From NCBI GenBank assembly GCA_947179485.1, contig OX359245.1, positions 23,051,067 to 23,115,066 of the forward strand: DNA of 64,000 nt, written 5' to 3'. The notes under the pieces were generated by a model that did not search any database, had not been told where the DNA came from, and worked only from the letters and a program-made list of their open reading frames with translations. The position numbers and the translations under genes are program-made. Shown here piece by piece: positions 1 through 12,598 of the stretch (its first letter is position 1; every line of letters begins with the position of its first letter). The DNA is from Allacma fusca. Lineage: Eukaryota > Arthropoda > Collembola > Symphypleona > Sminthuridae.

Positions 1-14
1 CTGCATACATAACT

Positions 15-1620
15 TCAATCTGCATTAACAAAATAGTTGTTCTCCACAACTTCTTGTAATGGAATTTCTTCCTGCATCTTGACGACAGATTTTACTTTTG
101 TTTTTCTGTTCTTGATCTTGAACCAGACTTTTTTGAATGCACTTTTCATTACACATAATAACATAGCTATTACTAACAAAATTATGCTTACTATTAGGCT
201 TATTTCTGAAAATGTCCATTGATCATTGTTAAACTCAAACACACGTAAGTTTTTCACTTCGGTCTGAATTTCTTTTTCGTTGCGTGTCCATTCTTGATCA
301 AATTCGGCTGTTAAGTTGTTCCATTTAATGTTGGGATTTAACTGCCAGTTGACTTGCTCTGTCAGCATAGGATCTTGTTTCTCTCTCCAGATAATCTTCA
401 GAATTGAGCCCTTGTATTCAATTTCGTTAAGGGTGAATGTAGCTGAGAGTGGGAGAGTAAAAACCTCTTCTGGACAGTTGATGTTTTTCTTTCCTACTGT
501 GTACTGACTTCCAGCGCAATAAATGAAATACTTGTTTTCAAATATTTTTACTTGGATAAACTCCTTTTCATCTCCAGTTTTCGTGATTTTACATCGTTCA
601 ACTTGAAAGAGTTTTATTTCTCCAAATGAGAGATTGTGGTTGCAGTTCATCGACATTCCTAGAGTCATTTTTTCGGATTGTTCTCTGTTGAAAGTGTTAT
701 ACACAGTCTTCTAGCGTTGATACTGTTGCTAGTGTTGGTCCCTTATACACTAGTCTGCATGTTTCATTTCCTCTGACGAGGCGAAGATCAAAAGGATCAG
801 CCTTAACTTGTAATAGGCTTCTGTTGACTGTTGGTACTGAAAATTCCAGTGTGACATCAGTTCTCTCGGATCCCATAGTGCATTTGTTAAATATTCCAAA
901 CTCAATAGGGCAATCTTCTGTGCATGGCAAGGTAATGTTGAGGAATTCGAACAGATCGGAAGTTAGTTCCTTCTTGCTCCAACTTTTACCAGTGTCTCGA
1001 ATTATCCGTTTTCCTTCCAGGAGATTTCCCATCAAGTATGATATTACATAGTGCAGTTCCATGGTCTTTAGCTTGAAGATGTCCACTTCCATCACCAGTT
1101 GGTCCAATTGTGAAGTTATTTTCCTGACTTCCATTTGCAAGAGTTTTAACCTCTTATTTGAAGTGTACACATCTTGTTCAAGTTGATCCAGTGCTTGTTT
1201 CAGTTCTTCTTGTTTAGTTTCCAGTGCATATGTTCTTGAAACTGCGTAACCGGCTAGTCCTACTCCAGCGCTTACTACTGCTACAATCACAATAAAACCG
1301 GCTGTGAAAACGAATCTTTTTTGTCTTCCAAAGGTGATCTTGTCTTTAGGACAGATTTTCTCTAGCTGCTTTCGAAAGAGTTCTTCATATTTGTCTTCAC
1401 ATTCCTTGGTCATTTTCCTGTAGATCTGAACTTCTATCCCTTCTGCAGGTAACAAGGAACAGGGTGAGATTAGCTGTAGCTTCATTGTAAAGGCGTTAAA
1501 CCCTACAATCACTGGTTTAAGACTTTTTCTCCAGATGATCGGGCTGGTACTTGTAGCTCCACTTAGATCAATTAGGAACCACAAAATTGCAAGAGTCCAA
1601 AGAAGACATGGTCTTTTTGG
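15..1620 (-). other. copia fossil: envelope-like (F-type) part
   Basis: Directly after RNase H comes a region unlike any usual copia protein. It has a hydrophobic leader (LLWTLAILWFLIDLSG), a furin-type site (GRQKR) followed at once by a hydrophobic Ala/Gly/Val-rich fusion-peptide-like stretch, a long heptad-rich segment, several Cys and Asn-glycosylation sites, and a C-terminal membrane segment near 110-190 with a basic tail. This is the architecture of baculovirus F proteins and errantivirus envelopes. The assignment rests on architecture, since no homology search could be run. It is interrupted and is treated as a fossil. Confidence 0.7.
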
Positions 1621-1719
1621 GTCTGTTGAAGTACTTGGAGGGGCTTTTCGCTTTGTAGTTTCCCTTTCAGGAGGAATTTTGACCAAACATGTAAGTGCTC
1701 TTTGTTTTACAGTTTCCTT

Positions 1720-3189
1720 TTCGGGAGGTCGTTTTATTCCCATCAGTTCCCTTTTCTTCACAAAGTTTTCTTTTACAACTGCCTTGGTAAGTATGTCCGC
1801 TGGTTGACTCACGTCCGGCAGGTGTTCCAGAGATACTTGATCTGTGTCAACAAGTTGTCTGATATAATGATGACGTATCTCTATGTGTTTTGACTTATCG
1901 TGAAACTCGGGATTCCTGGCCAGTTTAATGGCGCTTTGTGAATCTGTCTTTAATTTGATTGTATTGAACAGTAGTTCATTTAGACCCAGTTCTGTGTAAA
2001 ATCTTGTTAAATACACTGTTTCCTTCCCTCCTTGAGCAAGTGCAATGTATTCGCTTTCCGTTGAGGACAAAGCGATACAAGTTTGTCTCTTGCTCAGCCA
2101 TAATATGGGAGCTTCATTAAAGGTAAACAAGGCACCTGTTGTTGACTTGCGTGTGCGTACATCACTGCCATAATCTGCGTCTACGAATCCAACTATTGTG
2201 TTTTCTGTTGCGGAGGTGTAGAAAATACCAAGTTGTTTTGTACCTTGAAGGTACCTTAAGATTTTCTTTGCCGCTTCCCAATGATATTTCTCGTAGCCCG
2301 CGAAGAACCGTGCCAGATAGTGGACTGGGTAAGCTATGTCGGGTCTTGTGCACCTGGCTATGAAGAGTAGTGCTCCAATCAGTTCTTGAAATTGGAATCT
2401 TGTGTCACAACTCTTTGCTGCTTGCAGTTGTAACCCTGGCTGCATAGGTATGTCTAAAGTTTTACACTCTGACATATCAAATCTTCGAAGAAGTTCTTCA
2501 ATATACGTTTGCTGGTGGATAAAAATCCCTTGTCTGGTATGAATTATGTCCACACTAAGGAATTTTTCAAAAGGCTGAACTGTGAGCTTGAAACTTTCCT
2601 TGAGTTGATCCAAAACTTTGGCAAGTTCTGACTGATCTCTTCCCATTATGATCCCATCATCCACGTAGACTGTGAGATAAATTGGGGATGCTCCGTTAAT
2701 CTTCTGATAGAGGCACGGATCGGTATTGAGAGGATGAAAATCCATGGATGCCAGCTTTGATTTCAAAGTATGAAACCAATTTCTTGGTGCTTGCTTGAGT
2801 CCATACAGACCCTTGTTCAACTTACAAATCCAATTACTGCCAATTCCGTATCCCGGGGGCTGTTCCATGAAGATTTCTTCATCCAACTTGCTGTTGAGAA
2901 AAGCCGTTGACACGTCGAATTGAAGTATTTTCAATTTTTTGGATGCCGCAATTGACAGCATGACTCGTACAGTCTCATAACGACACACTGGTGCAAAAGT
3001 TTGCTCGTAGTCTATCCCTTCAACTTGGTTGAAGCTTTTTACTACTAAACGAGCTTTGAACTTTGGAAATCCTTCGGGTGTTGTCTTTACTTTGTAGACC
3101 CATCTGTTCTTTAGGACCCTTATGTGAGGCACCCTTTTTACTAAAGTCCATGTCCCGTTTTCTGTTTGACTATTAACTTCATCATCCAT
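1720..3189 (-). other. copia fossil: reverse transcriptase and RNase H part
   Basis: The RT begins with a typical copia stretch (WTLVKRVPHIRVLKNRWVYK) and has the catalytic box YVDDGIIMG. The RNase H part has the copia motifs VGFVDADYGSD, STESEYIAL and DSQSAIKLARNP, and ends near QPADILTKAV. It copies the element RNA into DNA. Confidence 0.9.
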
Positions 3190-3198
3190 GGCACCTTT

Positions 3199-4722
3199 TC
3201 AGTCTTCAGCATATCTTGATTTCATTGCTTGTTGATATGTGTCTGGATCACTGATTTGCTCAGTGAATTTTGACAGAAACCCAGGTTGAAATTTTACTAC
3301 CTTGGTCTTAACCCGTCCAGATTTTCTTATCTCGGGCTTGGGTTGTTCTTCTATTGGAGTTTCAAAAACTTCGTCCTCTAAATCCATTTGGTCACTCCAG
3401 CTCAGATTGTTAGGGTTTGGTGACTCAATGCTGGAGTCAGAACTATTTGGCGTAAATAATTCCCTTTCATCATTTTCTGATGAGGCTTTGCTGCATACTC
3501 CGGTTGGAGATGTGTTTGGAGTTATAAATAACTCCTTGAACTTGTTTTCCTCTACCTCAGTGTCGGAGGTATTGACTTGTCCTACTCCTTTATTCTTTGG
3601 AGTTGCAGGGGGCGTATGGCCGGCATTACTGCTTGGTCCGGGCTTTGGAGGAGATTTGAGGGCGCTTTTGAGCGGACTGCTTCTCCGGCTCGAAGGATCA
3701 CTTTGTGTGATTTCTGCGATAATCGAGATTTCATCTTCATCCATAATTCTGAGTTCTTCAGAAATGCTGTGATTGATCTGTGGGATTGAGTCTTCTTCAA
3801 ACTTGACATGTTTTGTCTGACTGATGTATTTTTTCTCTTTTGGTCGGAATAACTTGTAGTTCTTACTAGCTGTGCAATATCCTACTAGTATGCATTCTTC
3901 GGCTTGAGGGTTCCATTTGTGTTGACCTGTCATTATGTGTACAAAGGCTTTACAGCCAAACACACGTAAGTGGTGCAACGATGGCTTCTTCTTGAAAATC
4001 ATTTCAAAAGGAGTGTAATCCTTATTCTTTGAACTAAGTGTTCGGTTGAGAATGTAACAAGCCGTCCCTACGGCGTCATCCCAGTGTTGTGCGCTGAGTC
4101 CACTGCTGATGAGCATTGCGTTTACGGCTTCTTGGACAGTTCTAACATCTCTCTCTATCAGTCCGTTCGACTCTGGTGTATGAGGAGCATTAAGTCCATG
4201 TTGAATTCCCTTTTTTGAAAAGAAATTCTTCAGCTTCTCATTTACGAATTCTGTCCCATTATCACTCCGGAACATCTTCACTGAATTTCCCGTCTGATTT
4301 GACAAGAAATTTATGGCGTCTATGACATTTTCGTAGGTGTACAGCTTTGTGCTCTGGTAATATACTTGTCTGAAGGAGGACTCTTCGTCCTTTACAAGTA
4401 GATAGTACTTGCTTCCTCGAAATGATTCTGTTACGGCATGGACTAAATCTGCGTGCAGACATTCTCCAGGCTTATAGGGGTCAGTTTTTACAACTGACTT
4501 ATATGGCGTTTTCTTGGACTTTCCAAGGGAGCATGACTTACATGCTGTATCTTCTAACTGCATATTTTCAAGTCCATATACAGCTTGCTTATCCTTGGTT
4601 GCTCTCAAATAGTTAGCATTTATATGAGCAAGGCGCTCATGCCAATTAATTGGCTTGACACAGGCTAGGACTCTGTGTTCTATGGGCCGAAATTGCATTA
4701 TTTGAAGCCCGTTCTTCCTCAC
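3199..4722 (-). other. copia fossil: integrase part
   Basis: A gag-pre-integrase HHCC zinc-binding region (WHERLAHIN, then CKSCSLGKSKK) is followed by the DDE integrase core: HADLVH, then FRSDNGTEFVN, then the PESNGLIER motif holding the catalytic E. A Ser/Pro-rich linker with many acidic residues precedes the RT part. The order and motifs are diagnostic of Ty1/copia. Confidence 0.85.
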
Positions 4723-4785
4723 TGCTTGGATGTCTGCTTTACCATCTTTATAGAAGGTAAAGACATTGCTCTTGCTTTTGGTTAC

Positions 4786-5967
4786 TTAAAATCCTCTGTC
4801 TAGTAGAAGATTTTCGGAAAATAAATTTGCCGATCCGGGGGAATAGAATACGTTAATTAGTTCTATTTCGGTCCAGGTTCCACTGATCAGTGCTTGGAGC
4901 TTGATTTTCCCAACACCTTCTGCAAGCATGTACGTGCCGTTGGCAATTTCAATTTTAGATGGTGTTGTAAACTTTATATAGTCAGTGTACCAATCTAATC
5001 GTCCACAACAATGGCTGGTCGCACCTGAGTCGTTTACCCACTCATTATTGGATTCTCCGGCCATATAGGCCTTTGTTTGCTGTTGACTAGAATGTTGCTG
5101 CTTGGATTGATTTGCGTTTGAATCCTGCCCGTTAGAGGCATTCTGATTCTTCTTTTTATCGGGGCATTCCCGACTCCAGTGTCCAACTTTCTGACAATTG
5201 TGACACTTGGTGGTCTTCTTAAGCTGTGCTATTTCTTCTTTGGATTTTCGTGGTTTGTTTCCACCTTTTTGGTTTGCTGAGAAAGCTTTTGAGCTTTCAG
5301 TTTTCTTCTTGGAGCCATTAGACTCCTCATCTTCTAATTCCCATGTCTTTAAACGGGATAGAAGTAGGGCGGAAGTCTGTTTCGTTGAGTCAACAGACCT
5401 CCAAGCTTCGCGAAATTGTCTAAATCTTTCAGACATTAAACTTGAAATGACCCTGGCAACAATTGCATCGTCATCAATTTGCGTGCCCATACTTCCAAGT
5501 TGGGCTGCTAAATTCTGTATTTCACACATCGTGCGAACTGGTGAGTGGAAATGGTCTTCCATCACTCCGTAAAACTTTTGAAACAGTACTTGTTTCGATT
5601 CCCCAGATGTACTCTGGTACATAATACTCAGTTTTCCCCAGATTTCTGATGCTGTTGTGCAGCTTGAAATCTTCTCAACTTCACTATCTGTCATGGTTAA
5701 AAGCATTGAGGTAAATGCGTCTGTATTACCTGTGTCCCATTTGTCTTGGGTGTCACCAGTAGTGGTAGGCCTGGATTTTGAACCATTCACTATATCCATT
5801 ATCTTCATTGAGGTAAAGAGACTGGTCATCCGCATCCGCCACACACGGTAATTTTCATCTCCATTTAGTTTAGAGATAGCTGCTGTGTCAAACTTCTTTG
5901 TAGAATTCACAAAAGTATTATTTACTGTTGTGGCTCCACTTGTGGTCGTCATTTTGATAACTTGCAC
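4786..5967 (-). other. copia fossil: gag and protease part
   Basis: The copia-type gag domain includes LNGDENYRVWRMRM near the start. A CCHC zinc knuckle (CHNCQKVGHWSREC) follows at about residue 255, then a low-complexity N/Q/S linker. An aspartic protease active site, DSGATSH, sits near residue 313. Gag would package the RNA and the protease would cut the polyprotein in virus-like particles. Confidence 0.85.
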
Positions 5968-6739
5968 AAGAAAAATAATACTTAAAAGTTTAACTACTGT
6001 CTCTCTGTAAAAACAGAGCTAGAGCACAAATTTTGTATGCACAAAACTTAGTTATTGCCACTAGAGTCACAACTTGAACTGCTATCCTTTTACAGGATTT
6101 TTGAAGCACACTTACAGTTTTTGTAGGCACAAAACAAAAAATTCAATTGTGTTCCGAGAAAATGAATTTATCTCATGTGTACTTCCACTTGCAAGTCTTT
6201 TACAGAGCTTGCATTTGCAGCTTCGTGCTTTATAACGTGTAAAAGTAAAACTACTTTGCTACAGGTTCGTTCCTTTTAGAGTAGTAACAAGGGTTAAAAA
6301 AAGATTGGTTTATTCAGTTAAACACACGTATTTATACCAGATAATGTTTACAGATTATTGCTTAATCTAAAGAAACAATTGATCAAAGATGAAGAAATTG
6401 ACAGGAAATTAGGCAAGAGTCCTGAAATGACAAAGTACTATAGAATTGAGATACTATAAGAACGGGCGAGAAAAAGAGAAGCTCTTGGACTCTGTACTTT
6501 TATGACCGTCATAAATACTCATAAATGCTTCTTCAGCAAATACCAATGTCATTGCATCTTCATTTGAGGCTTAACCTATACGGAGAGTTGGCTTCAAGTG
6601 TGTTCCAGCTTACGCTGCATTTTCTCCATCTTCATTTCTGCTGTTCATATTGCTCAATGATAAACATGACACAAATACTTCTCACTATTAATGTATGTAT
6701 GTATCTCTCATGTATCAATATTTATAACAAGACGAAGCA
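5968..6739 (-). other. copia leader and probable 5' LTR zone
   Basis: This is non-coding. It should hold the untranslated leader, primer site and 5' LTR of the copia fossil, but none is proven. A short plus-strand ORF at 6525-6758 has no family signature. Confidence 0.4.
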
Positions 6740-8233
6740 TAGGTCGGCGAACTCATGAGTTTTGAGAGCAGCTTTCGAACTCACCTCGAACTCAGCTGCA
6801 TGAGTGCGAGTGCCAAATCCGAGTTCCGTCAAAGCCAGGAATGCACTCATTTTTTGAGCTCGAGGGCACAGGAATCGCAGGTGCACTCATGTATGTGAGT
6901 CCGAGTTTTTTAACTCGAACTCAAGCACTCAATCCACAATTGAAATGTTATGCTCATTTAAGGATTCTTATTCTTCCACGTGCTTTTCTTTGACACAAAA
7001 AAGACAATAGTACATCAAGGACTCAATATAAACTCATCATATAACAATGCGTAGACGGGGCAACCATGGCTGGTAACCATGCGTTATTGTATGTATGTAC
7101 GTGTCACATGAACTTTATGACATACGTAAGCCTGTGTTGACATACGTACGTGATTCTGACATAGTGACTAGTATTATTTCTAGAATGTTGAGGTTATCCA
7201 AAATCACAACACTGAAGCATTACTTACAAAAACTAGAAGAAACAGTGAAAAGAAGCCGAAAACAGTCGTTACAGGCCAGGTCAATTGACCATTCCATGAA
7301 CGCGCAAAAGAAAGGTTGGTCTGAAACTCAAGGTCCCATTAACGTGACCGATTTGCCTCAAATTCCATGCCCTCGAATGCTACAGCCAAGTTAAATGCAA
7401 ACGAAGTTGAAATTATCAAAGCCGGTCACTAAAACGTCCACCTTTCATACTACCAATCATCCACACTTCTTTTCAAACTCGTAAGAGAGTAAACTTTAAC
7501 TTTATTGTGAGTCCTTTTTACTAATTTGAAAGTTCGGGGTTGAGTTCTATCGTCTGTTTGAGTCCCTGAGTGCCATGAGTGCGACTTCCAAAAATTAAAT
7601 AATTCGAACTCTGAGGCTGAGCTCGAGTGCAAGGATTACAGCTAGTGGTCGGATCGATTCAATTTGATTCGAATTTTTCAATTTGATTCAATTTGAAGCT
7701 TGAATTGAATCGAAAAACCGATTTTCGATTCAATTTGCCCCAAAGCAATTCAATTCGATTCAATTCACTCAGTGAATCGAATTGAATCGTAAATCGAACG
7801 ATTCAGGCGGGAAAATGCAAAATTTTCCTTATGTTACTGGAGTGTCGTATACACATTATAAAGGGTATAGTAAAAGCTACGCTAAAATAACAAACGTTGT
7901 GGTATACGTAGTATTTGGAATTTGAATATGCGGAAAAAAGTACCCGTGCGCAGCCGAAGCGGTTTTGATGAATTGTTTGAATTGCAATTCACATGATATG
8001 ATTCGATTCAGTTCAGTACCCAAATCGAATCATTCGATTTGGCTTTGCTGCAAATCGAATCGAAATACTACTGAATCGAATTGAATCGAATCGAATCGAA
8101 AATTTCCAATTCTGAATTGAATTGGTCCGACCACTAATTACAGCTTATTAAATTATTGCTGTGAGTTCGAGGGTATCAAAAGGTGATAGAACTAATGAGT
8201 TCAGAGTTTGAGTGCCCAAATAATGCCGACCTA
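6740..8233. mobile_element. hAT-type MITE, gaactc-rich, hosting a second MITE
   Basis: The left end TAGGTCGGC is matched by GCCGACCTA at the right. Both flanks inside are built of gaactc/gagttc words (for example GAACTCATGAG near 6750 and GAGTTCAGAG near 8200), which gives inverted self-similarity. A clean 8-bp target duplication is not visible. The middle holds about 350 bp of ordinary sequence, and the element is interrupted at 7643-8136 by another MITE. Confidence 0.55.
7643..8136. mobile_element. hAT-type MITE, gattcaatt-rich, TSD ATTACAGC
   Basis: Terminal inverted repeats begin TAGTGGTCGG and continue for about 22 bp with two mismatches. An exact 8-bp duplication ATTACAGC lies at 7635-7642 and 8137-8144. 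The body is largely GATTCAATT/AATTGAATC words in both orientations. It is 494 bp with no coding capacity, and is nested in the 6740-8233 element. Confidence 0.88.
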
Positions 8234-8328
8234 TGAGCAAGTTAATAAAAGTAAAAAAAACATAGGTGCAAGAAAATCTAGATGGGGGTTTATTCAGCGT
8301 TTTGGAATACCAAAGGTTCGAACTTACG

Positions 8329-8431
8329 TATCGTCGACTAAATTCTAAAAAGTACCATTTTCAATGGACATCCCATTTAAAGAGCGTGGGTGGAAATGAA
8401 AATGGTACCTTTTAAAATTTAACGAACGATA
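8329..8431. repeat. short foldback repeat
   Basis: An imperfect palindrome of about 103 bp: the left arm from TATCG... with AGTACCATTTTCA is mirrored by TGAAAATGGTACC...CGATA. It is probably a tiny MITE. No clear target duplication was seen. Confidence 0.5.
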
Positions 8432-9321
8432 GTTATTTTTTCCTCGAAAGCTAAAATAGCATTAGCTAACGTCCTTGAAATAGGTAACAAATCATGTATG
8501 TAATCTATTGAAAGTAGATTCAAACTATTTGATTCAATCTGGTCATCTTCGCTAATGTATGCAACCCCAGTGTGGTCAATAGGATACTTAGGAAATGACA
8601 GTATTGAGGGACTACAATGTCAGTTCATTCGATGTACCCTGAGATTGCCATTACATGCGGCAAATTATATAGTTCGAATTGAAACTGGGAGAACTAAGCT
8701 TGCTAATCAAATATTCTAGGACATTCTTAAGTCCTGGTTATGCCTACATATGCTAGATAATACAGTGTGATTAAAAAATGTTACTTAAGACTTCACGAAC
8801 TTCATAAGGCCAACATGTTACATAATAAGTATAACTGGATAAAAAAATTGGAGACATTGCTTAACGATTGTGACTACAGCAAAGCTGGGCAAAAAAATGC
8901 GTATCCTAAATCATACATACATTTTATAGTTTACAAAGCATACATTTTGCATACATAAATTTGTCCAGAAATTTAATCATACATATATGCAGCATATAAA
9001 TAAATGTTTGCATAAATATATGTAAACGTGCCTTCAAAAGTGTATGTTGAACCTGCTGAACCTTTATAAAAACTAATGAAGCATGGCTTCGGCGTGTGTA
9101 TAGCTAATAAGTTAAGTTTAAAATTATTATTTTCTAGTTTCGTAGGTTTCAGTCAGAACGTGTGGAAATCGTTTGCACTGCAGCAGGAAATAACAAATGC
9201 GAATACACCAATAGACAGACCGATACAATACAGATGGAGCTCGCTGAACACACACAGTACATACATACCTAAATCTCCCGGACTTTTATACATACATACT
9301 CGTACATACAGTATTCATAGC
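8432..9321. other. no recognisable feature
   Basis: AT-rich sequence with scattered tacata words around 8900-9020. Short ORFs here show no family signature. Confidence 0.5.
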
Positions 9322-9329
9322 ATACATAT

Positions 9330-9943
9330 CAGTGGTGGGCAAGTGGATCGCCTATCCTTCAGCCTTGCCTATAAAATATTGGAAAAACGTCCCTACCTTC
9401 TGGGCTATAGGGAAGCCCATTCCCTATAGCCCAAAACTAGGCTGATAGATCGCCTACCTTTTCCTTCCCTATTTTTCTCCGATCGCCTAGGTAACACCTT
9501 GCCTAGTTTTGAAGTGCATTGGATTTGTGCTACTTAAGTTGTTTATTTATCAACAGTAGAACTAAATACTTTTATTATTCCTTATTCTGTATTTACCAAC
9601 AACCCCAAAACCAGATTCCAATCAAACGTTTAATGCGGTCCAATCATACGTTTAGTCAGCATATATGCATTGATGCATGAATTTGCTCTTACTCATTGCC
9701 TTGTAAAATCACCGATAGGTACCCTTCAACATCTTATTCTGACATGATCGGAAACTCTTGATACCCTTCCTTTTCCTTGCCTATATAATTGGTGTTATAT
9801 TTGCCTTCCTATCCCCTAGCCTAGTACTTATTAAACGCCTACCCTTTTTTGTCAACCTCGCCTACATTTTTTCAGCATTTTCCAGCCCGCCTATACTATC
9901 GCCTATTTATAGGGCCTATATATAGGCGAGGTGCCCACCACTG
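9330..9943. mobile_element. hAT-type MITE, cgcctat-rich, TSD ATACATAT
   Basis: The termini CAGTGGTGGGCA and TGCCCACCACTG are typical of hAT elements. An exact 8-bp duplication ATACATAT lies at 9322-9329 and 9944-9951. Subterminal zones are packed with CGCCTAT/ATAGGC words, while the centre (about 9500-9720) is ordinary AT-rich sequence. 614 bp, non-coding. Confidence 0.92.
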
Positions 9944-10189
9944 ATACATATATCATATATTTTTTTAGTAGAAACATGCAGCCTACATATTGGAACAGTG
10001 TGAAACAGCGGGGTTGAAACCATAGAATTATGTTTTACTATGGTTACAATACTCAAATGAGAATTGGAGTAAACATTACTTTTATTTTTTTTCGCCTCGC
10101 CTCGTCTCAAGTCCAACCACAGCCACAGTTTTACTTTGCAGTGTACAACTTTAGCGCCACACAATGAAAGCAGCTTACAGCTTCAGGCA

Positions 10190-11860
10190 TACTCTACTAA
10201 CTTCACCTTTGTACTTAATTCTAACAACTCTCATTCAAATTAGGAACGAAATTAGTCGATGTAGACTTAACCTTTGTACATAAATTCTAGCAGGCCCTAA
10301 GGTTTGTTGTTTCGCTTTTGCAACCCCTTGTAATACTTTCCGGTATCTTTTCTACAACCTTTAGCTGATTAATCCTTTTAGCACTTTTCCCTTCCAACAA
10401 CTTCTCCAAACAGGCGATGCAGACTTCACCTTCGTACATAAATTCTGGCAGAACCCTGAGGTTTGAACGCTTATCGTGCAATATGTATTATATTATTTTT
10501 ATCGCTAAAACGACCTTCAAAAATAATACTGTTTTACTATATTTGGGCGTCAATTGCAATTTGCACAGTAACTGCTTTAAGGTCATCTTTGTAGACTTCA
10601 CCCTTGTACATAAATTCTTGCAGAGCCCTGATGGTTGCAGCGGTTTTGCGCTTTGCTCAGTCTTTTCCAGCTTGGCTTCCTTAGAGGATTAACATTATTG
10701 CGTGAACTGTCATGTCACCTTTCTTTGCTTCCTATTGCTCCCCTCGGTTTGTCGATGCAGACATCACCCTTGTACATAAATTCTAGCAGATACCTCAGGT
10801 TTGAATTTATGCTCTGCATGATGTATTAGAATATATATAATGCTTTTTACATTTAAATTATGAAATAGTAGTATTTTATAATTTTGCATCGTTTTTTCAT
10901 TTGCAGATTTACTACAATAAGGTCGTCTTTGTAGACTTCACCCTTGTACATAAATTCTTGCAGAGCCCTGATGGTTGCAGCGGTTTTGCGCTTTGCTCAG
11001 TCTTTTCCAGCTTGGCTTCCTTAGAGGATTAACATTATTGCGTGAACTGTCATGTCACCTCTCTTTCCTTCCTATTGCTCCCCTCGGTTTGTCGATGCAG
11101 ACATCACCCTTGTACATAAATTCTAGCAGATACCTCAGGTTTGAATTTATGCTCTGCATGATGTATTAGAATATATATAATGCTTTTTACATTTAAATTA
11201 TGAAATAGTAGTAGTATTTTATGATTGTGCATCGTCTTTTTCATTTGCAGATTTACTACAATAAGGTCGTCTTTGTAGACTTCACCCTTGTACATAAATT
11301 CTTGCAGAGCCCTGATGGTTGCAGCGGTTTTGTGCTTTTCTCAGTCTTTTCCAGCTTGGCTTCTTTAGAGGATTAACATTATTGCGTGGACTGTCATTTC
11401 ACCTCTCTTTCCTTTCTATTCCTTCCCTCGGTTTGTGGTTGCAGACATCAGACTTGTACATAAATTCTAGCAGAGACCTGAGGTTTGAATTTAAGCTCTG
11501 CAATATGTATTAGAATATATATAATGCATTTTGCATTTAAATTATGAAATAGTAGTATTCTATGATTTTGCATCGTTTTTTCATTTGCAGATTAACTACA
11601 TTAAGGTCGTCTTTGTAGACTTCACCCTTGTACATAAACTCTTGCAGAACCCTGATGGTTGCAGTGGTTTTGCGCTTTGCTCAGTCTTTTCCATCTTGGC
11701 TTCTTTAGAGGATTAACATTGTTGTGTGGACTGTCATTTCACCTCTCTTTCCTTTCTTTTGCAGAAAATTCTTGCAGAGCCCTCAGGTGTGAATTTTCTA
11801 CTTTGCAATCGGTATTGTTATTTGGTTTCGTCTGTACGGTCTTTAAAACTTTGTAATTTT
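10190..11860 (-). repeat. array of BTB-domain exon fragments
   Basis: About ten copies of a 50-60 bp segment (near 10277, 10430, 10592, 10752, 10925, 11095, 11270, 11440, 11607, 11765) read on the minus strand as LQEFMYKGEV, LLEFMYKGDV or LPEFMYEGEV. This is the conserved core of BTB/POZ domains. From 10592 on, two variants alternate (ALQEFMYKGEVYKDD and RYLLEFMYKGDVCID), giving a higher-order unit of about 340 bp. Each copy sits in an AT-rich spacer with stops, so the segments look like duplicated exon pieces, not one gene. Possible acceptor AGs precede some copies but lack strong pyrimidine tracts. Confidence 0.65.
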
Positions 11861-11869
11861 GTATTTCTA

Positions 11870-12125
11870 TAATTTGGAATCATTGTTTGAATGCCTAGCG
11901 AACAGTGAAATTGCTCGATTTTAATCTTGTGACTCATAAGGCTTATAATCGAGGCGCCTTAAAAGTTTAGACAATGGTAAAAGGTTTTTATCATGTTGGC
12001 CTAACTGCCCAGTTTCCCGATTTAAAAAAAGAAACTGGCGAATTGTTTTGGGTACTTCAAGTAATGTCACATCATATTATAGATGGATTCACTGCCTTCT
12101 GGTTTTCCATTTCCCAAATTTCCTA
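11870..12125. other. no recognisable feature
   Basis: Sequence between the BTB-fragment array and the pogo-like MITE. Nothing coding or repetitive seen. Confidence 0.4.
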
Positions 12126-12127
12126 AT

Positions 12128-12596
12128 ACAGTCGACTCTCTTTATAACGACATCAATAAATCTCCCAAAAAGTGACGTTATGAGGGAGCAACGTTATACA
12201 GGAGCATCATATAAATTTTAATTGCAAATTTTTCGTTTTTAGTTAAATTGGATTGAGGTCTCCTTTCATTTAATTAGCACACACTTTATGCATATGTAGA
12301 ATGTGAATAGATATGGTTAATATTAAAAAATAATGTTTTTGAAGTCTCAAGCCATAAGCACCTCCAAAAACAAATGTCAGGATTGTAAAAATGTTTTGTG
12401 AATCCCAATAAGACACTCCTCAGAACATTTACAAAAGTTTTCAAACAATGAAAATTGTAATTCTGTTAAAACTATGAATGCCAGTTCTTTACTGGATGCA
12501 AAAATAAATCTAAAAGCTTGGAAATGTGGATTTTCCTGGATAGGGATATAGGCAGAGTGACTATTTAGGGAGAGACGCTATAATGAGAGTCGGCGG
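12128..12596. mobile_element. pogo/Tigger-like MITE
   Basis: The left end CAGTCGACTCTCTTTATAAC is mirrored at the right by GAGAGTCGGCGG, with TA on both outer sides (12126-12127 and 12597-12598). A CAGTCGACTCTCTTTATA-type end and TA target are usual for pogo/Tigger relatives of Tc1/mariner. 469 bp, no transposase. Confidence 0.7.
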
Positions 12597-12598
12597 TA

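Larger units (their letters stand above)
15..6735 (-). mobile_element. Ty1/copia LTR retroelement fossil with envelope-like region
   Basis: The parts run on the minus strand in the order gag, protease, integrase, reverse transcriptase, RNase H, envelope-like. Integrase before RT is the Ty1/copia order. The 3' LTR lies beyond the left edge. The 5' LTR should lie between about 6280 and 6735, where the minus strand has a TATAAATA box (6329-6336) and an AATAAA (6309-6314). Its borders cannot be proved without the second LTR, so the element cannot be dated from LTR divergence. The long open stretches suggest a fairly recent insertion. It looks nearly whole, with about two or three interruptions, some of which may be the family's normal gag-pol arrangement. 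Confidence 0.85.
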
